A stretch of DNA of 13,627 nucleotides, from contig DJWH01000096.1 in the NCBI GenBank assembly GCA_002441525.1, positions 1 to 13,627 of the forward strand, written 5' to 3'. Below are positions 7,510 to 13,627 of this stretch, piece by piece; the first letter of the stretch is position 1; each line of letters starts with the position of its first letter. The position numbers were made by a program, and so were the translations under genes. The stretch comes from Acholeplasmataceae bacterium UBA6235 (GTDB taxonomy: Bacteria; Bacillota_I; Bacilli_A; Acholeplasmatales; UBA5453). The notes under the pieces were generated by a model. It saw nothing but the letters and a program-made list of their open reading frames with translations. It had not been told where the DNA came from and did not search any database.

Positions 7510-9429
7510 TTATTGATTGATTGGGTTGAACGCGATACCATTACCTGAATAATAACGCGAGAACATTTCATAAAATTGTAATCTAAGTACTTGGATACCA
7601 ACGATCATTCCTTCAAGCACCATCACGAAGATGTTACCTAAAATCATGACCAAGAGGCTAGCATTGCCCACCATACCCATGAGTGTGAACACAACCAACA
7701 TCATACCGGCATGGGATAATACGAACCCACCAACACGCAAGAATGACATGGAGTTGGTTAAATACGAAAGTACGATTTCAAATAATTCAAAGAACGCTTC
7801 AATGAAGAATCCGCCAAAACCTGCTGGAAACATCGGATGTTTATGAACTTTTCGATGCACAGGTTCTTTGAAGAAGATCATGATGAGTGGGATGGCAACA
7901 AACCCAAGGATGGTAAAGATATTGACCACAGGAATGCCTAAGCCGACTTGTAAACCCGCCGCCACCACAACGAATCCATACATCATCATGCCGGCAATCC
8001 CATTGTGTGAGAACACCATCTCAACATAGTCTTTCTTTTTGATCATGGTGATGATGTTTAAGATCATAGTCGATAAAATCAACAGCGCACCAATCGCGAT
8101 TGCACTGATGAGCAAGGTCATGGTAAAATCACTATCCATGATATGAATTGGTTTACCTGGTAAACCTAAAATATCGGTAAAGAATGGGGTTAAGATTTCT
8201 TCATTACCAAAGAATGAACCGTATAATAATCCAAAGATGGCTGAAGATAATCCGATACGAACCCCTACAGCGCCTAAACGCATGCCTTTGAATTTATAAG
8301 CTAAATAGCCTAATAACATCAATACCAAACCTTGACCTAAGTCACCAAACATAATACCAAATAAAATGGAATATGTAATCGCGACAAACGGGGTTGGATC
8401 GAGTTCGTTATAACCAGGTAATCCATACATTTCAACGAACATACCAAAGGGTTTACTGAACCAGCCATTTTTGAGTTTGGTTGGTGGTGTAACACGCTTG
8501 TCTGTATCTGCGGCGTTGACTTCTATTTCAACATCGGTCATGTCTTTAAAGGTGTCTTGGAATACTTTGACATCTGCATCCTCAGCGAAACCACTGATGG
8601 TGAATTTATCCCCCAGACCAACCACATATTTTTTAGATTCAAATAATCGGTTTAGGAATAGCAATTCACCTTTAATCATCGAAAGACGATTTTCACAACC
8701 ATCGGTAATATTGCACATATCACTGCGGTATTTCATGATTTGATTTCTCGCATGAGCGATTTCATATTCGATACGTTCCGCTGCTTCTTTTGGTGTACCG
8801 TGAACGAAATCTGGAATGAAACTTCTCTCAAAGAATAATGAGGAAAAGATGTTATCCACTTCGCGTTTGTATTCATCGGTTGTGAAATACATACACCAAA
8901 CGTAGTTGTGGTCGGTATTGAATGATTTGAAGGCAAATGGACGATTTTGGAAGAAACGCAATTTTTCTACCGAATCGATGGGTAAACGACCAAATCGAAT
9001 TGAGATATACTGACTAGCGAATAGGTCATCTAATGACACATCTAAGCTCGCTATATTTTTAACTTGGATGAGTGCATTTTCATATTTTTCAATGAAAACT
9101 TCTAGTTCTTTAATTTGTGTTACTTCTTCTTCTAATGAACGTTTGATTTCCGTAATGTAATCATACATTTCATTTAAGTTATAGTTCTCATCACGATACT
9201 CAATATTCGGTAACTTTAAGTCGTACTTGGTTTCGATATCTTCGATTTCTTGTAACATGGTTTGACATGGGTTTTCAGCCACAAAGGAAGTTAAGCCATG
9301 GACACGTTCGACAATTTCACTCGCTAAAATCGGGTGAAAGTTTTTCAAATCGATGAATCTGGTAAGTACTTTATCTAAATTACTGACATTTGAGGTTAAA
9401 TCAATGAGATTTACTTTTGCAATTCCCAT
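7510..9429 (-). CDS. atpI: V/A-type ATPase subunit I (membrane stator, a-subunit equivalent)
   Basis: A 639-aa protein. Residues 1 to about 345 form a soluble cytosolic arm with long charged helices (for example 80-130 and 225-265) that attaches to the peripheral stalks. From about 348 to 625 there are seven or eight transmembrane helices forming the ion half-channels. Family marks are YGLPGYNELDPTPFVAITYS and FGIMFGDLGQGLVL at the start of the membrane part. Two conserved channel arginines are visible: Arg565 in MSFLRVGGFVLSHAGM and Arg616 in IVGIQVLRLQFYEMFSRYY, matching the Arg pair of E. hirae NtpI and Thermus. It ends in the typical Y-x-G-x-G-x-x-F-x-P motif. AGGAGG lies before the ATG and overlaps the atpC stop region, so the pair is tightly coupled. 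Confidence 0.97.
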   Translation of the reverse strand: MGIAKVNLIDLTSNVSNLDKVLTRFIDLKNFHPILASEIVERVHGLTSFVAENPCQTMLQEIEDIETKYDLKLPNIEYRDENYNLNEMYDYITEIKRSLEEEVTQIKELEVFIEKYENALIQVKNIASLDVSLDDLFASQYISIRFGRLPIDSVEKLRFFQNRPFAFKSFNTDHNYVWCMYFTTDEYKREVDNIFSSLFFERSFIPDFVHGTPKEAAERIEYEIAHARNQIMKYRSDMCNITDGCENRLSMIKGELLFLNRLFESKKYVVGLGDKFTISGFAEDADVKVFQDTFKDMTDVEIEVNAADTDKRVTPPTKLKNGWFSKPFGMFVEMYGLPGYNELDPTPFVAITYSILFGIMFGDLGQGLVLMLLGYLAYKFKGMRLGAVGVRIGLSSAIFGLLYGSFFGNEEILTPFFTDILGLPGKPIHIMDSDFTMTLLISAIAIGALLILSTMILNIITMIKKKDYVEMVFSHNGIAGMMMYGFVVVAAGLQVGLGIPVVNIFTILGFVAIPLIMIFFKEPVHRKVHKHPMFPAGFGGFFIEAFFELFEIVLSYLTNSMSFLRVGGFVLSHAGMMLVVFTLMGMVGNASLLVMILGNIFVMVLEGMIVGIQVLRLQFYEMFSRYYSGNGIAFNPINQ

Positions 9430-9438
9430 AAATGCCTC

Positions 9439-10476
9439 CTAATAAATTAACATTTGTTTAATTTCATTTTCATCGACTTGGTAACGAATACCTTCGATGA
9501 TGTTGGTGATATTTTCAATTTCAATTTCAGACATCGTCACAAAAGCCATATATACTTTTGGTACATCCGTCGAAAAATACATGAATTTGCGTGCTAAATC
9601 GTATTTGATTTTTCCAGCATAGTATTCGACATACACATAATCTTTATCGCTCGCAAATCTGGAAAACTCACTCGTTGATAAGTATTTTAGTATGGCGTTT
9701 GGGTCTTTAAGGTGGATGATTTCATCCATTTTTTTCTCACTGATTCGAGAATGTTTTTTAATCAACACGTTTTTAATGGTCACCGGGTCTGCTTGATAAA
9801 ACTTCTTCAAACGGTAAATCTTGATGATGTTACCCAACTCGATGCGTGTTTCAAAGATACTTTCTAAATCGCGTTTCAAAGATCCACTGTAGTTTTTACC
9901 AATGCGTTCGAATGCTTGATCGTAGTAATAAGATTCCAATGCATGTTCAATATCTAAATAGCGAATCATATTTGGGTCTTTGACATAAAACGGCTTCAAT
10001 ATGTCATAATAGTTAGAACGTTTGACTGCTTCAAGCAATTCTTCGAATGTCGTTACTTTTAATAGTTTATCGATTTCAATTGGGGTATGCACATCAAAAA
10101 AGTAAGGGATTTTCCCTTTCATTTCATCAAACTCTTTTGAGATGATGGTACGAAGAACGGAAAGAATCAATTCATTTTCTTGTGTGACGATGTTTAAGTT
10201 GTAAAAGGATTCATCTTTTGAATAGACCATTTTGATTAATCGGTATATATGGTCGAATGAATTCTTTCGGATTAACGCTTCGAGTTGACCTCTATGGACT
10301 GAATTCTCTTGAACATCTTTTAGGATTAATTGGTAATTTTTATGTTTCTTTAAATACCCGACCAAATCTGGAATCGATCTAAATTTCACAAGACGTTCAT
10401 AGTCTTCTTCTTTCAGAAAACTGCCATAAATTGCTTTGGATTTCGCAATGATGGCGTTATTTGCTAAAGGACTCAT
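9439..10476 (-). CDS. atpC: V/A-type ATPase subunit C (rotor-to-ring adaptor)
   Basis: A 345-aa, mostly helical protein of the V/A-ATPase C/d family, the funnel that seats the D/F shaft on the K ring. Its N-terminus (NNAIIAKSKAIYGSFLKEEDYERLV) has the usual A-x-x-r/k...L...d-Y/F pattern. The middle contains LEHALESYYYDQAF-like and ESIFETRIELGNIIKIYRLKKFYQ stretches, corresponding to the conserved E-i-D-x-x-N-i-x-x-x-x-R region. The length is normal for the family. The gene lies second in the operon, between H and I, which is unusual: in Thermus and Enterococcus C follows E. GAGGT precedes the ATG and the stop is TAG. The call combines sequence pattern, length and the fact that all other subunits are otherwise accounted for. 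Confidence 0.93.
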   Translation of the reverse strand: MSPLANNAIIAKSKAIYGSFLKEEDYERLVKFRSIPDLVGYLKKHKNYQLILKDVQENSVHRGQLEALIRKNSFDHIYRLIKMVYSKDESFYNLNIVTQENELILSVLRTIISKEFDEMKGKIPYFFDVHTPIEIDKLLKVTTFEELLEAVKRSNYYDILKPFYVKDPNMIRYLDIEHALESYYYDQAFERIGKNYSGSLKRDLESIFETRIELGNIIKIYRLKKFYQADPVTIKNVLIKKHSRISEKKMDEIIHLKDPNAILKYLSTSEFSRFASDKDYVYVEYYAGKIKYDLARKFMYFSTDVPKVYMAFVTMSEIEIENITNIIEGIRYQVDENEIKQMLIY

Positions 10477-10493
10477 CTTGACCTCTTTTCTGT

Positions 10494-10805
10494 CTACTTA
10501 ATGCAAAAAGAATAGATCATATCGATCCACTGTTCTTCATGTTCATCAAATTGTGATTTGATTAAAGCGAGATTGTCATTGAATTTTTTTAATTCAGTTT
10601 CTTTTCTTAACGCAATCTCATTTTCAAAATTGGTTTTGGTGTCATCAATTGTCTTTTGAATAAAAGCCATATTTTCTAATTGGATTTTCTTTTCATCGGC
10701 TTTGATTTTGATGTCCAACATGGCCTTTTCTTTTTCTAATTTTTCGACTTTTTCTCTCGCGACTTTGTCGAGTAAGACAGTTTCACGAATGATGCCTGAG
10801 TGCAT
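10494..10805 (-). CDS. V/A-type ATPase subunit H-like coiled-coil (peripheral stalk)
   Basis: A 103-aa protein that is almost all predicted coiled coil: residues 10-95 are packed with Lys/Glu/Leu/Ile, including VEKLEKEKAMLDIKIKADEKK. It has no signal peptide or membrane helix and ends in a short hydrophobic/aromatic tail (WIDMIYSFCIK). It is the first gene of the ATPase operon, where archaeal AhaH, Thermus G and Enterococcus NtpF are found. These form the stator stalk with subunit E. Sequence alone would not identify it, since any short coiled coil looks similar; the position and the absence of another H/G candidate give the call. AGGAGGT, well spaced, fixes the start. Confidence 0.83.
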   Translation of the reverse strand: MHSGIIRETVLLDKVAREKVEKLEKEKAMLDIKIKADEKKIQLENMAFIQKTIDDTKTNFENEIALRKETELKKFNDNLALIKSQFDEHEEQWIDMIYSFCIK

Positions 10806-10819
10806 AAAACAACCTCCTG

Positions 10820-10829
10820 GTTTAAACGA
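10820..10829. repeat. Direct repeat copy 1 (GTTTAAACGA), ATPase leader
   Basis: The ten bases GTTTAAACGA occur here and again at 10912-10921, in the same direction and exactly 92 bp apart; the first eight bases are a palindrome. This copy lies in the 5' leader just upstream of the H-gene ribosome site, near +37 to +46 from the predicted transcription start. It could be an operator half, but an AT-rich 8-mer can recur by chance. Confidence 0.4.
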
Positions 10830-10839
10830 TATTTTAAGA

Positions 10840-10853
10840 ACACGTACGCGTGT
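10840..10853 (-). other. Small inverted repeat in the ATPase mRNA leader
   Basis: ACACG-TACG-CGTGT forms a perfect 5-bp stem with a 4-base loop. It is unusually GC-rich against the AT-rich surroundings and lies about 13 to 26 bases after the predicted transcription start. It is too short and lacks a T run, so it is not a terminator. It might stabilise the mRNA 5' end or be a protein site; this is inference. Confidence 0.4.
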
Positions 10854-10871
10854 AATATACGGTCTAAATTT

Positions 10872-10900
10872 ATTATACTCTCATATGAGATTATTTACAA
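10872..10900 (-). promoter_or_regulatory. Sigma-A type promoter of the V/A-ATPase operon
   Basis: Read on the - strand: a -35 box TTGTAA (10900-10895, 4 of 6 matches to TTGACA), a 17-base spacer, and a perfect -10 box TATAAT (10877-10872). The start of transcription is expected near 10865, giving a leader of about 60 bases before the H-gene ATG. No other promoter of this quality is seen in the 255-bp gap, and the downstream genes are too tightly packed to hold strong internal promoters. Confidence 0.8.
10875..10894. repeat. Palindrome filling the ATPase promoter spacer (candidate operator)
   Basis: A perfect 12-bp palindrome, TCTCATATGAGA (10879-10890), extends after one mismatched pair into ATA/TAT arms, giving a 20-bp imperfect dyad. 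It lies exactly between the -35 and -10 boxes, where a dimeric repressor would block RNA polymerase. The binding protein is unknown; a regulatory role is inferred from symmetry and position only. Confidence 0.5.
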
Positions 10901-10911
10901 AATTCGATCGA

Positions 10912-10921
10912 GTTTAAACGA
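10912..10921. repeat. Direct repeat copy 2 (GTTTAAACGA), upstream of ATPase promoter
   Basis: Second copy of the 10-mer at 10820-10829, lying about 11 bp upstream of the -35 box (around -47 to -56). The stretch 10922-11021 beyond it holds no gene. It is very AT-rich, with a further TAATACAA doublet (10940-10947 and 10957-10964), and could act as an upstream A+T element or simply be spacer. Confidence 0.4.
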
Positions 10922-11021
10922 AATCAACATGTGTTATTGTAATACAAAATAAAAGATAATACAAGTACAAATTAAAATGCAAATGAATAAAACTCTTACA
11001 TTACAAAAACTATAAAAACGA

Positions 11022-11051
11022 AAAGAAACCATCGTTCATTATGGTTTCTTT
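11022..11051 (-). terminator. Intrinsic terminator of cvfB-proS
   Basis: An 11-bp perfect stem (AAAGAAACCAT at 11022-11032 with ATGGTTTCTTT at 11041-11051) encloses an 8-base loop, starting 9 bases after the proS stop. On the - strand it runs into TCGTTTTTATAG, a T-rich tail. It separates proS from the ATPase operon promoter downstream. Confidence 0.87.
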
Positions 11052-11060
11052 AACATGATT

Positions 11061-12482
11061 TTAATAAGCGCGTGCAAATAAGATGGTTTGAGTTGCCTTT
11101 TTGCCGGTCACGGGGCAAATTTCAGTGATGAGCGGTTCATTTAAAATGACGCGTGCAGTGGCTTGGACATCGGCTTTGATGATGAGTTCAGCTTCTTCAC
11201 CAGCAACGCTCATCTTGATGTATCCACCTTTTTCAATTTGAACTTTGAAGTCCTCATAAGTGGTTGCAACAAAGGTATTGGCAGTGACATGAGCCAAGGC
11301 TTTTTCATATAGTGCATCGTGCATTGCTTTGAGTACAGTTGGCATGGATTCAATCACGGAATCGATGGCAACCGTTTGTTTGCTTCTATCGTGTCTTTGG
11401 GTGATGGTAACTTGACCATTGGCCAAATCTCTAGGTCCGATTTCAATACGCACTGGGACACCTTTCATTTCATATTCAGCAAACTTCCATCCCGGTGTAC
11501 GATTGGAATCATCTAGCTTCACACGGTAACCAGCTGCTTTTAAATCAGCATACATTTTATTGGAAGCTTCCATGACTTCAGGTCTTTGGCTTTGAATTGG
11601 GATGATGACGATTTGTGTCGGTGCCACATACGGTGGCAATACCAACCCTTCATCATCGCCATGGACCATGATGACTGCACCAATTAAACGTGTTGAAACG
11701 CCCCAAGAGGTTTGGAAGACATTTTTCACTTGGTTATCATTATCTTGGAATTTGATGTCAAATGCTTTTGCGAAACCATCTCCGAAGTAATGAGAGGTCC
11801 CCGATTGTAGTGCCTTACCATCATGCATCAATGCTTCGATGGCGTAGGTTTCTACCGCACCAGCAAACTTTTCTTTTTCGGTTTTACGACCAGTCACAAA
11901 TGGAATTGCGAGCAATTCTTTACCTAGGTTGTTGTAAATGTCGAGCATGCCTAAGGTTTCTGCTCTGGCTTCTGTTTCTGTTCTATGAATGGTATGACCT
12001 TCTTGCCACAAAAACTCTTTGCCTCTTAAGAATGGGCGTGTGGTTTTTTCCCAACGGACCACTGAACACCATTGATTATATTTTTTAGGTAGATCGCGGT
12101 AAGAAGAGACGATTTTTGAGTAATGTTGACAAAATAAAACTTCTGAGGTTGGACGAATGATGAGTTTTTCACCTTCATCGCCGGATGAAGTGGTCATAAA
12201 TGCTGTTTCTGGAGCGAAACCTGTAACATGGTCTTTTTCCTTTTGAAATAGAGATTCAGAAATGACCATAGGCATATAGACATTTTCATGTCCAGTTTCT
12301 TTAAATCTTTGGTCTAAATATTTTTGAATATTTTCCCAAATAGCGTAGCCGTAAGGACGATAGATGATGAATCCTTTCGCATCACTATAATCCATAAGTT
12401 CAGCTTTAATACATAAATCGGTATACCACTGTGCGAAATCTTTGTCGCGAGCGGTGATGGTTTCTACGAGTTTTTTATCCAT
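11061..12482 (-). CDS. proS: Prolyl-tRNA synthetase, archaeal/eukaryotic type
   Basis: A 473-aa class II synthetase that charges tRNA-Pro with proline. It is the short type: there is no INS editing domain between motifs 2 and 3. Visible elements are motif 1 (about 38-72, with GYAIWENIQKYLDQRF and NVYMPMVI), the RPTSE proline loop (110-114), motif 2 WCSVVRWEKTTRPFLRGKEF (138-157, Arg143), the HTIHRTETEA segment, and motif 3 GVSTRLIGAVIMVHGDDEGL (261-280, Arg265). An anticodon-binding domain (about 285-390) and the type-specific C-terminal domain ending in Tyr473 (FARAY) follow. Of the zinc Cys positions in that domain only Cys456 remains (CPVTGKKA). AAAGGTGA precedes the ATG and lies in the end of cvfB, 2 bp upstream, so the pair is coupled. 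A terminator follows. Confidence 0.97.
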   Translation of the reverse strand: MDKKLVETITARDKDFAQWYTDLCIKAELMDYSDAKGFIIYRPYGYAIWENIQKYLDQRFKETGHENVYMPMVISESLFQKEKDHVTGFAPETAFMTTSSGDEGEKLIIRPTSEVLFCQHYSKIVSSYRDLPKKYNQWCSVVRWEKTTRPFLRGKEFLWQEGHTIHRTETEARAETLGMLDIYNNLGKELLAIPFVTGRKTEKEKFAGAVETYAIEALMHDGKALQSGTSHYFGDGFAKAFDIKFQDNDNQVKNVFQTSWGVSTRLIGAVIMVHGDDEGLVLPPYVAPTQIVIIPIQSQRPEVMEASNKMYADLKAAGYRVKLDDSNRTPGWKFAEYEMKGVPVRIEIGPRDLANGQVTITQRHDRSKQTVAIDSVIESMPTVLKAMHDALYEKALAHVTANTFVATTYEDFKVQIEKGGYIKMSVAGEEAELIIKADVQATARVILNEPLITEICPVTGKKATQTILFARAY

Positions 12483-12484
12483 TA

Positions 12485-13330
12485 TTATTCACCTTTAACG
12501 AGTATGGTTTGGTCATCTTCGAAAATGACCTTCCTTTCACTATATAAACGGCCTAAGGCACGTTTGAATGCTTTTTTAGAGAGTTTGAACGTTTCATAGA
12601 TGAGGTCTTTGTCAGAATCGGATGTAAATGCCATTTTACCACCATTTTGAATCAAATAGTCGAGTAACATTTGGGCATCCTGATCCATCATTTTTTCTTT
12701 GACTTCAATCAAAGAACCACTATATCCATCTTCATGGATGCGTGCAATTCTCACATTGGCTAGTTCACCTAAACGGTACACACGACGCATTTGCGTGTGG
12801 TGTACGAAGATGAGGTGTCCTGAAGCTGACATCATATTGAGACCTTCTTTACCAGCATGGATGACATAAGCATCGATGTGCTGATGTAAATCGAGTTTGG
12901 TTTCAGGCTTTAAGTTGATTTCCACTTTATTCAGTGGTTTCGCAACCAAGCGGTTTTTCAATTTTAAGATGCAGTATAGAGTGTCACCCTTTTCGGGCCA
13001 TAGATTAAAATCATAGGGTAGATAGTCTTTCGATACCAACATGTCCTTAGAAATGTTGTTTCCAACAAACACGCCTAAGTCATGGTTGACTTCTTTAACC
13101 GTCACGAAATCCGGACGGTTCACAGTAATGATTGGGGTTGACAATGTCGCAGCTAAACGCGACTTAAAGTCGTAGTATAAAAATGCAGATACACTTTGGT
13201 TATCTTGCAGTGTTTGATGATTGGTTTCATTGAAGTGTAAAAATACGTCTTCAGTGCCATCGGTCAGCATATAGCCAATGTCTGTTTTACGTTTTACTTT
13301 CAATTGATTGATTTCACCGATTTTTAACAT
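12485..13330 (-). CDS. cvfB: CvfB-family S1-like RNA-binding protein
   Basis: A 281-aa protein resembling CvfB/YitL of Firmicutes, which in S. aureus binds RNA and affects virulence gene expression. The N-terminal S1-like barrel (about 1-62) has IGYMLTDGTEDVFLHFNET, typical of the first S1 unit. A second barrel (about 70-135) contains GVFVGNNISKDMLVSKDYLPYD followed by WPEKGD. A third (about 145-213) has GKEGLNMMSASGHLIFVHHTQMRRVYRLGE and a G-x-S-G-S-L-I-E turn. A C-terminal winged-helix part (about 218-281) holds LLDYLIQNGGKMAFTSDSD and FKLSKKAFKRALGRLYSERK. Length is close to the usual 280-300 aa. AAGGATG precedes the ATG. The gene lies 30 bp after the MFS gene and 2 bp before proS. Its RNA targets cannot be read from sequence. 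Confidence 0.9.
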   Translation of the reverse strand: MLKIGEINQLKVKRKTDIGYMLTDGTEDVFLHFNETNHQTLQDNQSVSAFLYYDFKSRLAATLSTPIITVNRPDFVTVKEVNHDLGVFVGNNISKDMLVSKDYLPYDFNLWPEKGDTLYCILKLKNRLVAKPLNKVEINLKPETKLDLHQHIDAYVIHAGKEGLNMMSASGHLIFVHHTQMRRVYRLGELANVRIARIHEDGYSGSLIEVKEKMMDQDAQMLLDYLIQNGGKMAFTSDSDKDLIYETFKLSKKAFKRALGRLYSERKVIFEDDQTILVKGE

Positions 13331-13348
13331 GTTATCACATCCTTGTCT

Positions 13349-13357
13349 ATTATATCA
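13349..13357 (-). promoter_or_regulatory. Candidate extended -10 promoter for cvfB-proS
   Basis: The - strand reads TG-A-TATAAT (13357 to 13349), a perfect -10 with the extended TG element, in the 30-bp gap before cvfB. No clear -35 is present at 16-18 bp, which extended -10 promoters can do without. Transcription would start near 13342, leaving a leader of only about 12 bases that may cut into the ribosome site, so read-through from the MFS gene is an alternative. A 6-bp inverted repeat (TATCAT-ATTC-ATGATA, 13353-13368) overlaps the TG element and the MFS stop codon. Confidence 0.5.
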
Positions 13358-13360
13358 TAT

Positions 13361-13627
13361 TCATGATACTTTTGATTGGGAATAGTCTATAAAACCGATG
13401 GCGGATAGGGCGATGATGGATGCCATGATGTAGTAAGGACGATACCCAAATAATTCTGTTATATACCCACCAGAAAGGGTTACTAATGCTGTAAATAAAC
13501 TTCTAAAACTTGAAAATACCAAAATACCTAAGGTGATGTTTTTAGGTAATACAATCTCTTCGATATATCGGATGGTGACATACAACATGGTGCCCATCGT
13601 CACACTTCTAATCAAACTGATGAGGAT
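13361..13627 (-). CDS. Major facilitator-type transporter, C-terminal part (partial)
   Basis: The last 88 codons of a gene that enters from the right edge and ends in TGA at 13361-13363; the frame is open to the window end, so the true start is outside. The peptide has three hydrophobic stretches: about 1-17, 29-50 and 57-73 of the visible part. Between them are YIEEIVLPKN and SGGYITELFGYRPYYIMAS. A Pro-x-x-x-T-L/G helix followed by GG-Y-I-x-x-x-F-G-Y-R before the final helix is typical of transmembrane helices 10-12 of MFS carriers. The substrate cannot be told from this end. It lies 30 bp upstream of cvfB in the same direction and no terminator lies between, so the two may share transcripts. 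Confidence 0.75.
   Translation of the reverse strand: MLISLIRSVTMGTMLYVTIRYIEEIVLPKNITLGILVFSSFRSLFTALVTLSGGYITELFGYRPYYIMASIIALSAIGFIDYSQSKVS

Noticed and set aside
10806..11060. A riboswitch or T-box in the ATPase leader or after proS
   Set aside because: The leader is only about 60 bases with one 5-bp hairpin; there is no T-box motif, no large conserved fold and no terminator/antiterminator pair before the H gene.
11762..12088. An open + strand frame of about 108 codons inside proS
   Set aside because: Antisense to the conserved motif 2 region of ProRS; the peptide is Cys/Phe/Arg-rich with no recognisable pattern.
1..13627. UGA recoding to tryptophan, as in Mycoplasma
   Set aside because: Several conserved proteins end at TGA exactly where their families end, and Trp is written TGG in every gene.
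1..13627. Insertion sequences, CRISPR repeats, tRNA or rRNA genes, prophage or defence genes
   Set aside because: Apart from the feo terminator, the ATPase control region and the short MFS-cvfB gap, almost every base lies in an intact housekeeping gene; no transposase, terminal repeats, regular spacer array or RNA gene fold was found.

Overview
The window looks like an ordinary chromosomal stretch from an AT-rich, fermentative Firmicutes/Mollicutes-type bacterium, most likely an Acholeplasma-like or Izemoplasma-like organism. The reasons are AT-rich DNA, strong Shine-Dalgarno sites, a Lys/Ile/Asn-rich proteome, a clostridial-style V/A-type ATPase, an archaeal/eukaryotic-type prolyl-tRNA synthetase and a CvfB-type RNA-binding protein. 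TGA is a true stop here: it ends feoA, feoB, atpB, atpD, atpF and the MFS gene, and tryptophan is written TGG. The genome therefore uses the standard bacterial code, not the UGA=Trp code of Mycoplasma and Spiroplasma. The lineage is inferred from style, not from a search.

Layout. (1) At 1-2241 on the + strand is the end of a ferrous-iron uptake operon: the 3' end of feoA, complete feoB, and a 59-codon Cys-rich membrane protein. The genes are joined by ATGA overlaps. (2) A bidirectional hairpin terminator at 2246-2272 separates this operon from the convergent ATPase operon. (3) At 10805-2272 on the - strand is a complete nine-gene V/A-type ATPase operon, transcribed H-C-I-K-F-E-A-B-D. Gaps are 9 to 18 bp, and B and D overlap by 4 bp. 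(4) At 10806-11060 is a 255-bp control region holding a good sigma-A type promoter with a palindrome in its spacer, a pair of 10-bp direct repeats, a small leader hairpin and the proS terminator. (5) At 13330-11061 on the - strand are cvfB and proS, 2 bp apart. (6) The window ends in the 3' part of an MFS-type transporter gene on the - strand.

How the parts work together. FeoA, FeoB and the Cys-rich protein import Fe2+. The ATPase genes encode every part of a rotary enzyme: the A3B3 catalytic head, D and F central rotor, C adaptor, E/H peripheral stalks, and I and K membrane motor. It either pumps ions using ATP or makes ATP. K lacks the Gln and Ser/Thr ligands typical of Na+ sites, which points to H+ coupling. 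CvfB and ProS probably share a transcript.

I see no mobile element, CRISPR array, tRNA, rRNA or clearly new multi-gene system. The points most worth checking are the unusual ATPase gene order, the symmetric control region in front of that operon, the H+-type K subunit, and a ProRS that has lost most of its zinc cysteines.
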